A stretch of 64,000 nt of DNA, taken from Pycnopodia helianthoides. Taxonomy: Eukaryota; Echinodermata; Asteroidea; Forcipulatida; Asteriidae. How positions within the stretch are numbered: the first letter of the stretch is position 1; every line of letters starts with the position of its first letter. Of the stretch, positions 60,001 to 64,000 are shown piece after piece. Location of the stretch: positions 5,894,510-5,958,509 of the forward strand of contig CM063244.1 in the NCBI GenBank assembly GCA_032158295.1, read 5' to 3'. The position numbers and the translations under genes were made by a program. Below the pieces are notes generated by a model. The model ran no database searches. It saw only the letters and a list, made by a program, of their open reading frames with translations, and was not told the origin of the DNA.

Positions 60001-63000
60001 TATAATGCACATATTATGGTAAGCGCTTACGGCAACGCTTTCAATGTGCCAAGAAACTAACTGTTGAAATTTGTCAGCACGGCAGTCCCAATATCGGCGC
60101 AGTGTAAATGTTGTTTTTTTGTTTATAAACCATTATTCATTATTCATTATTCATTATTTATTATTCATTATTCAATACCCGCTTGACCTATACTGCTTTC
60201 TTCCACAACAGTCTGAAGCGACCGTAGTTAACAAGACGTGCAGTCAGTCCGACAAATCAATGTCCTTTGTGTTGGTGTCATCTGATACCCAGAGTTGGAA
60301 ATATTTTGCCCCTGGAGATCGACTTCAGGCAATGGTAATTAGTTAGGCCGCATCCGAATTTGGGGCAACAGCTATGGCTACGACTGTTGCTAAGAGTGTT
60401 GCTAAGGAAATCCTGTACTTCACCACACAATGACACGGCGGTCCAGCTGTAGCCGTAGCTGTAGCCGCCAATTCGGATACGGCCTTTATAGTCCAGTTCA
60501 TTTGCCCTCAAGTTCAGTACGGCTCTCCCAAGTTATTCAGTTCCGCGTCAATTAGGCGGCCACCTTGGCCACATTTCATAGAGTTGCTTAAGCAGAGAAT
60601 ATTGCTTAAACAATTGTCTGCTAAGCAAACATTGGCAGGACACCAGCCACAATTTGTGTATGTGATATGGTAGTTTAGCTGCTAACCTTTTTCTGGTAAG
60701 CATAATTTTGTTGTGAAGCAGCTCTATGAAAGTGGGCCCTTGTCTGTTGATTCCACACTGGTATCTGAGATATATTTTTTCGTCTTCCTCGCCCTCTTGT
60801 GTCCGTGGAATAAGAGGTTTGGTTTCCAGCATTTATGGATGGTTGTCCCGTCTATTTTTACTCATGGCTTATTCAAAAGAACTTTTATAAATCTCGTGGC
60901 TCAGTGGCCGAATCACGTTTGAATTCACAAAAATTGAATTGAAAATAATTTTCAATACAAAGGAATATTACAAAACAATAATATAAAAAAGGATGCCATT
61001 TAGACCGAAGCACAATCAGACATATTAAAAAAGAAAATAAACAGTCAACGTATGTTCCTTACGAAGGTCTTTTAAATTTGAATAGAAATTTGTACATGGG
61101 CTTAAAAAAAAGAAAAAAAAGATGGTGTAAGTATTAAGTATAAGTTTAAGTATACATCTGTGAGATTGGAATTTGCTATTTCTCGGCTGTACCACCATAG
61201 CTAGCAAGTCCTGTAGGAGGCAAAAGGGAAGCAAATAGCCACGATACTACTATAACACCTGACCAACCTCGTTCAACCTCGTTCCAGTGGTGTACGATCG
61301 CGCCGTGCCATTTGTCCCTCGGAATGCTTGCTCGATCGTAACCCCTGGAAGCGTGACTTAAAAAGATTCAAATAAATTAGATATTTTTTAATTAGTCCTG
61401 GGGTTGATCCATTCTGTGGTTTTACAGAGACATACGCAGAGCATGCAATCAGAACAGGCATTAAATCATAGATTTTGTGGTCCCCTCTCATTCTTCTTTG
61501 ATCTTGTGACATGCATAGCATTTATTCAGTTTAGGGTGAGCCTTCAAAAAAGAAGAAGAAGATTCGTTTGAAGTGGGATTTTGTAAAAGTACTTGCACTT
61601 TGATATGCGCGTACTAGGCTAAACACCCTACAACTGATGGACGCCATTTTGTGGTGTCGAAAGTTTGGTTCTACAAAATGGCGGACCGTGTTAGTTCACA
61701 AAGTAAAAGGAAAACCAAACTTTCGAGGGTATTTTGTGGATCATGTTATGCTACTTTTAAAACATCTTTCTAATCATATTCATTTAATAACAAATGCTTT
61801 TAATAGCCCAAAGAGCCCACACCCAAGGCAACGTGCCCCTAAAATGCCTGTAAAAAGTTGACCTTTTATGGTTTTTATCGTTTTCTTGTTATCGTTTTTA
61901 TCGCAGGTCAAAGCATTTCCAACAGATGCTGTTTGTTTGGATGAACAGAACGCTCGTACAAATTGCAAAACTTCATCACCGCAAACATTCCTTGTTTTAA
62001 GTAAGTTCACTTATCAATGGTTTAGCATCATCACAGGGTAAGGGGGAAAACCCTCACACTCTTTCGACGACAATGTTTACCTACTTGTTGAGTATATTTC
62101 ATACATTATATTTTTAACTGCACTAAAATGTTGAACTTTAAACACAAGTGACCACTTTTTGTCTCATGGGATATGGTAGTTTAGTAATGTTATATGTGGC
62201 AAATCTGTTTGTTCGTTGGCCTATCCCAGCACTATTGGAGCGAATGCCCAGGTGCCCTCGACCCCAAATCTTGAGCACATCAAAACTGCAGCTATGAAAA
62301 TTGTTTGCTTGTTCTGCAATTTACAGGTTTAACAAAAAATAATAATAAAATAAAGCTGGTCCATGTTCGAATCCCACTTTTGTCATACATGTAGAAGTGC
62401 CAGGTTCAAGTCGATACGTATAGGAGACACATGCTGCATCCCATTTCTGTCGAAGCAGTTTCAGACCAATCGCAGGTGTTGGAGCCATACGATCAAGTCT
62501 TGTCTTATAGTGACGATCCCCTTACAAAAATGTCCTGTGGTAATACACCACAGTAAATTACCACAGAAAATTGCCACACAATTTTTTTTTCGGACATCTA
62601 TGCAGTACCCCTATTTATTTCCTGTGGTAAACATTCTGTGTTAAAATTTCTGCGGTAATGAACCAACTGTTGTGGTAACCTTTCCTGTGGTACAGTTCAT
62701 GTGGTAATATTGCTGTAATAATTTTCTTGTGGTACAATTCATGTGGTATTACTGTTGTGGTATCTTTTCTTGTGGTACTTTTCATGTGGTACATTTCCTG
62801 TGGTAATATTGCCGTGGTAACTTTTCTTGTGGTACTATTCATGTGGTACAATTCCTGTGGTAGTACTGCTGTGGTCTTTTGATTTTTGGGGGATAAATTC
62901 ACAAGGTGTGTGCCTGGCAATTTTCTGCATCATTTTAGATCATTAACCTTCTTGTGGTACAATTCCTGTGGCAATACTGCTGTGGTAGCTTTTCTTGTGG

Positions 63001-63891
63001 GACTATTCTTGTGGTACAATTCATGTGGTATCATTGCTGTGGTGCTTTATCTTGTGGTAAACTACCACAGGAAATCGTTTGCTATTCCTGCCATACCAAG
63101 ACCTGGGCCCAATTTTATAGAAATGCTTTATAGGCAAAAAATATTGCACATGTTCTGCCGAGCAGAAATGAGCAGGATACCAGTCACAAATTGTACATTT
63201 GACATAGTAGTTTGGCAGTTAACCTTATTCTGGAAGGCATAATTCTGTTGTGCTTAGCTACTGTGCTTAAGCAGCTCTATAACATTAGGCCCTGTTTCAA
63301 ACTCTTGTTGCACTCCATATGGTAGTTAGAATACCACAGTGACACCAGTAGCTCTGATACCACATGCGCTTCCTGTTGTAATCGCTGAAAATTGTGTGGT
63401 ATTCCTCTTTTACCAAAACATTTATCAAAATCTTGTGGTAATTTCTGTGGTACCACAGGAATAAGATAAAGGAATACCATAGGAGTACCAAAGAAATACC
63501 ACAGGAGTACCAGAGGAATACCAGAGGAATACCAGAGGAATACCACACGAATACCACAGCAGTACCATAGGAGTACCACAGGAATACCACAGGAGTACCA
63601 CAGACATTTTGTAAGGGGAGGGTTGCAGGTTCAGTTCCAACCTCACAGTCATTTAGAAGTCCAAGGATCCAGCCCTTTGTCATAAGCCTTGATATTGGCC
63701 TAAAAACCAAATTAAAATTGTGTAAGGAATTAATTCTAATATATATATATACTTGTTTTCATTTTGTATCTAACCAGGTGACCCATGCATTGGCAACCCG
63801 TGTGGTGCACATGGAAATTGCACCTCGAACGTGGAGGAATACAACTGCAGCTGTGCGCCGGGCTTCGCTGTTTTTGACAATACATGCAAAG
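33850..63891 (+). CDS. IL-17-receptor-like gene, copy B: spliced, exons 1-10 visible, continues past the window
   Basis: Exons 33850-33972, 48651-48708, 50136-50303, 52549-52670, 55172-55304, 56242-56295, 57570-57739, 60212-60334, 61907-62000 and 63778-63891, all GT-AG, phases consistent, 1159 nt or 386 codons so far with no stop. Layout: signal peptide (1 to about 20), Cys-bearing N-terminal leader (about 21-60), lobe D1 (61-201), linker (202-219), lobe D2 (220-348), EGF1 (349-386). Further EGF modules, a transmembrane segment and a SEFIR domain are expected to the right by comparison with copy A. Likely an IL-17 family cytokine receptor at the cell surface (family inference). Copy B has working splice signals where copy A is broken. 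The 14.7-kb first intron is rich in mobile elements. Confidence 0.82.
34209..34800. mobile_element. Two abutting TTAA MITEs of the GGAACATTACAG family
   Basis: The first (34209-34428) is shortened: after TTAAATGAACATTACAGAAT it jumps to the middle of the element (CTCACTGAGCGATTAACTCC). The second (34425-34800) is nearly full-length. They share one TTAA at 34425-34428, so one probably inserted at the TTAA border of the other. Confidence 0.8.
34801..35550. other. Intron 1 of copy B, nothing recognised
   Basis: AT-rich with several T-runs at about 35200-35230. No exon or repeat family recognised. Confidence 0.4.
35600..35935 (-). mobile_element. S1 SINE, reverse orientation, long form
   Basis: CAGGACTTGAACCTGTGACC (complement of the B-box side), GTGCCAGCGCTCTAGCAGCT, TCCCTATTTTGTCAATG, a run of G at about 35755-35767, then GCCAGGGATCACCCCAA and CACCCTGGGAAGCGGCAGC. 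The last parts match the complement of 9775-9830, so this member shows the family's extended 5' region. Confidence 0.75.
36020..36090. repeat. (CAAT)n microsatellite
   Basis: About ten tandem CAAT/CAAT-like units (ATCAATCAATCAATCAATC). Confidence 0.9.
37220..37653. mobile_element. Hairpin-plus-TATA module flanked by 13-bp direct repeats
   Basis: GGAAGTGATCCTA occurs at 37220-37232 and 37641-37653. Between them lie a near-perfect hairpin (37258-37303 / 37313-37358), a GC-rich block with GAGCCATGGCTC, several GGTCAAACGGTCAAAC / GTTTGACC motifs, and a TATAAAAAG box at 37566-37574. The block differs in base composition from the AT-rich intron around it. It could be a retroelement fragment with promoter or another insertion. 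I recognise no protein in it. Confidence 0.55.
37258..37358. repeat. 45-46-bp near-perfect inverted repeat, 9-nt loop
   Basis: Left arm begins TCAAAAGCAATG and ends GTATAGTTGACCC. The right arm is its complement, ending CATTGCTTTTGA. The only mismatch is one base in a T7 versus A8 run. Confidence 0.92.
38276..38959. mobile_element. 684-bp hAT-like non-autonomous element with perfect 8-bp target duplication
   Basis: 33-bp inverted ends starting CATAGAGCTATATATATTGA (one mismatch between arms), flanked on both sides by ATTGAGCA (38268-38275 and 38960-38967). CpG-rich ends with GCGCGC and ACGTACGCGCC. A 118-codon frame inside has no recognised transposase features. Confidence 0.9.
39410..39805. 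mobile_element. Complete TTAA foldback MITE, GGAACATTACAG family
   Basis: TTAAAGGAACATTACAGAAT to ATTCTGTAATGTTCCTTTAA, 396 bp. Confidence 0.85.
40258..40400 (+). mobile_element. S2-type tRNA-derived SINE
   Basis: TTGGCTCGTAGCTGCCTGCC, then CTGTTCGAATCCCACTTAGG (B box) and GGAGCCTTGCAGTCTC, similar to 21182-21420. Confidence 0.65.
40408..40570. mobile_element. Foldback MITE with TA flanks
   Basis: 163 bp including flanking T/A. Ends TAGATGGATTGCAATAGACG and ATTGCAATCCATCTA, sub-terminal CCGCCATCTTTGAT / ATCAAAGATGGCGG. TA flanks would suit a Tc1/mariner-type element (inference). A 128-codon frame starting at 40411 is carried by it and is not a gene. Confidence 0.78.
41575..41760 (+). mobile_element. 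tRNA-derived SINE fragment, family S4
   Basis: CTAGCAGTGCAAAGGTCGTGGATTCGAATCCC (B box GGATTCGAATCCC), then CACAGAGCTCGGGAAAGTAC and ATACACATCGGTGTAAGGGT. Confidence 0.6.
42671..43027. mobile_element. Complete TTAA foldback MITE, GGCACTGGACAC family
   Basis: TTAAAGGCACTGGACACGTT to AAGGTGTCCAGTGCCTTTAA. Interior GGTAACGAGCAACGGAGAGC and GAAGTAACGTAGTTTTTGAG. An additional incomplete relative of the GGCCCTGTACAC type lies just upstream (about 42245-42590). Confidence 0.85.
43028..44294. other. Intron 1 of copy B, nothing certain
   Basis: Contains GTGCGCGTGAGCGAGAGAGC at about 43296-43316 and a small inverted repeat GGTGAAGCC...GGCTTCACC at 43750-43790. An incomplete foldback with TTTTTTTCACTATTTTCTCC lies at about 43900-44270. 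No exon supported. Confidence 0.4.
44295..44700. mobile_element. TTAA foldback MITE, GGCACAGTACACG family
   Basis: TTAAAGGCACAGTACACGTT at the left and CCAAACGTGTACTGTATGTG at the right, where the last TTAA is lost. Confidence 0.78.
45003..45379. mobile_element. TTAA foldback MITE, GGCACTGGACAC family
   Basis: TTGAAAGGCACTGGACACTT to ACGTGCCCAGTGCCTTTAA. Same interior as 42671-43027. Confidence 0.82.
45380..46542. other. Intron 1 of copy B, nothing recognised
   Basis: No coding exon, SINE box or foldback seen. A minus-strand frame of 99 codons at 45539-45838 has no recognisable features. Confidence 0.4.
46543..46936. mobile_element. Complete TTAA foldback MITE, GGCACAGTACACG family
   Basis: TTAAAGGCACAGTACACGTT to AACGTGTACTGTGCCTTTAA, 394 bp. 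Confidence 0.85.
46937..48040. other. Intron 1 of copy B, nothing recognised apart from a G-rich tract
   Basis: A run of mostly G at 47230-47259 could form stacked G structures. No exon supported. Confidence 0.4.
48050..48265 (+). mobile_element. SINE 3' part, family S5
   Basis: CCCCTAGTGGATGATACCCA, GTGTAGCCCTCACCTTGAAG and GGCCGTTCGGCCTTGTGAG, ending in an AT-rich tail. I remember this 3' region from echinoderm SINEs. No clear A or B box remains. Confidence 0.5.
48370..48560 (+). mobile_element. tRNA-derived SINE, S2-type
   Basis: AGCTTGGCGTAGTGGTATC (A-box-like), CTCGGTTCGAATCCCACC (B box), then GGGATTTTCCTCCCACATCT, as in 21182-21420. It ends about 90 bp before exon 2. Confidence 0.7.
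48651..48708 (+). CDS. Copy B exon 2
   Basis: 58 nt, acceptor CTGTTTGCAG, donor GTAAGT. Reads TTTKNGTQFCETIPHEYAF with one cysteine. Starts phase 0 (fits exon 1) and ends phase 1 (fits exon 3). No counterpart found in copy A. Confidence 0.65.
49535..50135 (+). other. Intron 2 segment homologous to copy A
   Basis: Aligns with 6309-6830 (GGACAGCACAAACAT; GGAGGCACTTCATACGAAA; CTTGTTTGGT...GGGTCCTGTTCCTTA). Copy A has an extra 1.6 kb before its exon 3. Confidence 0.7.
50136..50303 (+). CDS. Copy B exon 3: start of lobe D1
   Basis: Acceptor TATCCTGCAG, donor GTGAGT. Reads DVCPNPFDLPDDFGNEDRPK and ends EQYTCLSISTAIDPY. It has nine codons more than copy A in two places (PPDN and SETE-type insertions) and a glycosylation site NIT. 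Confidence 0.82.
50327..50674. mobile_element. TTAA foldback MITE, GGCACAGTACACG family, 23 nt after exon 3
   Basis: TTAAAGGCACGGTACATGTT to CCAAACGTGTACTGTGCATTTAA. Copy A has no such element at the matching place, so it is younger than the duplication or was lost from A. Confidence 0.82.
50675..51245. mobile_element. Worn element of the GGTAGGGTCA family, shared with copy A intron 3
   Basis: GTCAACGTAATGCTGCTAGG, TACATGTGAAAGTTTCAGC, CGTTTAGCGAGGTGACGGCG and AGAAACGATTCATGC match 8780-9060 in copy A. A second partial unit follows. Confidence 0.5.
52145..52494. mobile_element. Complete TTAA foldback MITE, TTGCCTT family
   Basis: TTAAAGTTACACGTTGCCTT to AAGGCAACGTGTACCTTTAA, 350 bp. The centre at 52273-52323 is a tight inverted repeat (GGTCGGCCATTTTGTGGAGT ... 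ACTCCATAAAATGGCCGAC). Confidence 0.85.
52549..52670 (+). CDS. Copy B exon 4: lobe D1
   Basis: Acceptor GGTGTTGTAG, donor GTAAGC. Reads ASKVKGNQLSIRGMDGPDLG, then FLCFSMNFSSGLQYESVKD. One cysteine absent from copy A. Glycosylation site NFS. Confidence 0.78.
53028..53514. mobile_element. Foldback element with a loop-less central cruciform
   Basis: Outer arms CCAATGGTTAGCCTTGATAT (about 53041) and CAATCAAGGCTAACCAATGG (about 53487). The centre at 53221-53336 is an inverted repeat with arms of about 57 bp and no spacer, around GTGAGCC|GGCTCAC. Confidence 0.85.
53604..53937 (+). mobile_element. SINE derived from tRNA-Leu, family S3
   Basis: The tRNA-like head CGTGGCTGAGCGGATAAGAG (A box), anticodon-loop region GACTCAAGCTC, and GGGTTTGAGTCCC (B box) follow the layout of tRNA-Leu with a long variable arm. 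The ends do not pair as an acceptor stem, so it is not a working tRNA. The body continues with CTTAACCATTATTGCTTCGT and CCTTCGGATG. Confidence 0.75.
53938..54881. mobile_element. 944-bp TTAA foldback element, GGTACACACCGGCTT family
   Basis: TTAAAGGTACACACCGGCTT and AAGCCGGTGTGTCCCTTTAA. Longer than the other TTAA elements. It contains an internal hairpin at about 54084-54140 (CACGTGACTTTTCGGAACCA / TGGTTCCGAAAAGTCTCGTG) and CpG-rich GCGGCGGGACGACGACG-type sequence. It starts directly at the end of the S3 SINE. Confidence 0.8.
54938..55062. mobile_element. Internally deleted GGGCCCAATTT foldback element
   Basis: GGGACCAATTTCATAGAGCT at the left and GGTATCCTGAATTTGGGCCC at the right, with the centre shortened. 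Confidence 0.65.
55172..55304 (+). CDS. Copy B exon 5: end of lobe D1
   Basis: Acceptor CCTCCTCTGTAG, donor GTAAGA. Reads RFVTNECFCGLRPERKYQVT then VTTMPVDSMDGDHITT. Paralogous to 12617-12740. Confidence 0.8.
55336..55660. mobile_element. TTGCCTT-family foldback element, shared with copy A
   Basis: TTAAAGGGGCACATTGCCTT at the left, and centre GGTCCGCTATTTTCTAGAAC...CACAAAATGGTGGATCG. Same site as 12772-13060. Confidence 0.65.
56242..56295 (+). CDS. Copy B exon 6: two-cysteine linker
   Basis: 54 nt, acceptor TTCTTTTTAG, donor GTGAGT. Reads CSQPDKINDSRCYKNEE. Confidence 0.78.
56864..57318. mobile_element. 455-bp foldback element with 35-bp arms
   Basis: Left arm AGTAGTAAGGATGGAGGCAC...CACACACCTCACTTT and its complement at the right (AAAGTGAGGTGTGTGTGCCT...CATCCTTACTACT). 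Sub-terminal CAAAATGGCGGTAGTGGTGG pairs loosely with CCACCACTACC. Not present at this place in copy A. Confidence 0.85.
57570..57739 (+). CDS. Copy B exon 7: start of lobe D2
   Basis: Acceptor CCCTTTTACAG, donor GTGGGT. Reads LWEPDCILVEQNHTTGFYNL then SFNVAPSEYNFDIYRVFISS and FNVKM. One codon shorter than copy A. Confidence 0.82.
57825..58249. mobile_element. TTAA foldback MITE, AGTGATTCCAAGGTCAAATT family
   Basis: TTAAAGAGTGATTCCAAGGT and ACCTTGGAGCCTCTCTTTAA. Occupies the site filled by a different TTAA family in copy A (15934-16316). Another member at about 59490-59899. Confidence 0.82.
58674..58793. repeat. 120-bp imperfect foldback
   Basis: AATAATGAATGTTT, GTGCAATGGTAAGAATATTTTCAT and AGTTGAA pair with TTCAA, ATGAAAATATTCTTACTATT and AAACATTCATTATT. 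GTGCAAT motifs recur in the following 400 bp, so it may be one end of a larger element reaching to about 59180. Confidence 0.75.
59216..59459. mobile_element. hAT-like MITE with perfect 8-bp target duplication
   Basis: 244 bp, inverted ends CATAGAAATAGAACACAGAG / CTCTGTGTTCTATTTCTATG, about 26 bp perfect. Flanked by TACCCAAC at 59208-59215 and 59460-59467. Reverse orientation to the member at 22138-22384. Confidence 0.92.
59490..59899. mobile_element. TTAA foldback MITE, AGTGATTCCAAGGTCAAATT family, left end worn
   Basis: AGAGTGACTCCAAGATCGAA at the left and TTTGAGTTCCTCTTTAA at the right. Confidence 0.7.
60128..60175 (+). repeat. TTCATTA heptamer repeat
   Basis: Six or so units of ATTCATT / ATTTATT, matching the run at 17600-17710. 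Confidence 0.8.
60212..60334 (+). CDS. Copy B exon 8: lobe D2
   Basis: Acceptor CTTCCACAACAG, donor GTAATT, 41 codons. Reads SEATVVNKTCSQSDKSMSFV then SWKYFAPGDRLQAM. Confidence 0.78.
60347..60485. mobile_element. GGCCGTATCCG foldback element, shared with copy A
   Basis: GGCCGCATCCGAATTTGGGG ... GCCAATTCGGATACGGCC. Same site as 17875-18000. Confidence 0.78.
60563..60742. mobile_element. GGGCCCAATTT foldback element
   Basis: CCACATTTCATAGAGTTGCT to AGCAGCTCTATGAAAGTGGG. About 180 bp. Confidence 0.72.
60923..61635. other. Intron 8 of copy B, nothing recognised
   Basis: A-rich runs at about 61105-61125. No exon or element seen. Confidence 0.4.
61640..61850. mobile_element. TTGCCTT-family foldback element, right half clear
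   Basis: Centre GACGCCATTTTGTGGTGTCG...CTACAAAATGGCGGACCGTG, right end AAGGCAACGTGCCCCTAAAA. Same position relative to exon 9 as 18985-19330. Confidence 0.6.
61907..62000 (+). CDS. Copy B exon 9: end of lobe D2
   Basis: Acceptor TTTTATCGCAG, donor GTAAG, 94 nt. Reads VKAFPTDAVCLDEQNARTNC then KTSSPQTFLVL. Confidence 0.78.
62520..63070 (-). repeat. Degenerate TGTGGTA minisatellite, opposite orientation to 63448-63605
   Basis: Dozens of TTCCTGTGGTA, TTCATGTGGTA and TTCTTGTGGTA units, the complement of the TACCACAGGAA unit found 400 bp further on. The two arrays could fold back on each other. Confidence 0.85.
63110..63293. mobile_element. GGGCCCAATTT foldback element between the two arrays
   Basis: GGGCCCAATTTTATAGAAAT to AGCAGCTCTATAACATTAGG. 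Slightly diverged. Confidence 0.72.
63448..63605 (+). repeat. 11-bp minisatellite (GGAATACCACA)n
   Basis: About 14 units with variants GGAGTACCACA and GGAATACCAGA. Same place relative to the EGF1 exon as 20595-20815. Confidence 0.9.
63607..63682 (+). repeat. 76-nt block identical to 20816-20891
   Basis: See the copy A entry. Identical by eye, with the B-box-like GGTTCAGTTCC. Confidence 0.6.
63778..63891 (+). CDS. Copy B exon 10: EGF module 1
   Basis: 114 nt, phase 1-1. Reads DPCIGNPCGAHGNCTSNVEE then CSCAPGFAVFDNTCK: six cysteines, and a glycosylation site NCT gained relative to copy A. Last exon visible before the window ends. Confidence 0.9.
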
Positions 63892-63973
63892 GTATTCCTT
63901 ACTAATTCACAAACGTTTTCTATTAAAATCCAAGAGGTTTCTCTGCAGAACTTTCAATAGAGTATAATATTTG

Positions 63974-64000
63974 GGATCAGGATGGCTCAGTGGTTTCTCT
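63974..64000 (+). mobile_element. Start of S2 SINE, cut by the window edge
   Basis: GGATCAGGATGGCTCAGTGG, at the same 83-nt distance from the EGF1 donor as in copy A. Confidence 0.6.

Noticed and set aside
1..64000. CRISPR arrays, bacterial operons, terminators or ribosome binding sites
   Set aside because: The window is eukaryotic (spliced exons, SINEs, MITEs). The regular arrays have no spacers and no nearby cas-like genes.

Overview
The window looks like nuclear DNA of a marine deuterostome invertebrate, most likely an echinoderm and probably a sea star. The reasons are GT-AG spliced genes with short exons and long introns, a very dense load of short foldback elements that begin TTAAAGG, and several tRNA-derived SINEs of types I associate with sea-star genomes. 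The phylum rests on remembered repeat families, not on a search.

The main content is a tandem pair of interleukin-17-receptor-like genes on the + strand. Exons were found by matching the two copies to each other, by GT-AG splice sites, and by unbroken codon phase. Copy A (8595-25644) can be followed from its third exon to its stop codon. It encodes a two-lobed, cysteine-bearing ectodomain of fibronectin/IL-17R type, three EGF modules, one transmembrane helix with an RRRRR stop-transfer, and a cytoplasmic SEFIR domain with an acidic tail. Copy B (33850-63891, running off the right edge) has a signal-peptide first exon and a second exon that I cannot find in A, then the same exons as far as EGF1. 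EGF modules between the IL-17R ectodomain and the membrane are not part of the vertebrate IL17RA-RE layout.

Copy A carries two lesions. The acceptor AG of its exon 3 is TG, and a one-base frameshift inside SEFIR box 1 (about 24700) gives a stop at 24704-24706. Either A is a recent pseudogene or decoy-type receptor, or the assembly has an error. Between A and B the ectodomain exons differ mostly by amino-acid replacements, while some adjacent intron sequence is nearly identical.

Layout: 1-1407, last visible exon(s) of an upstream gene with a SANT/Myb-like C-terminus; 1408-6300, tandem and degenerate repeats; 6309-25644, copy A; 25645-26830, its 3' untranslated region; 26885-33480, a decayed LINE, SINEs and foldback elements; 33480-64000, copy B with a 14.7-kb first intron packed with MITEs, SINEs and hairpins. 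Some repeats sit at matching sites in both copies, so they predate the duplication. Others occur in one copy only, so they came later or were lost.
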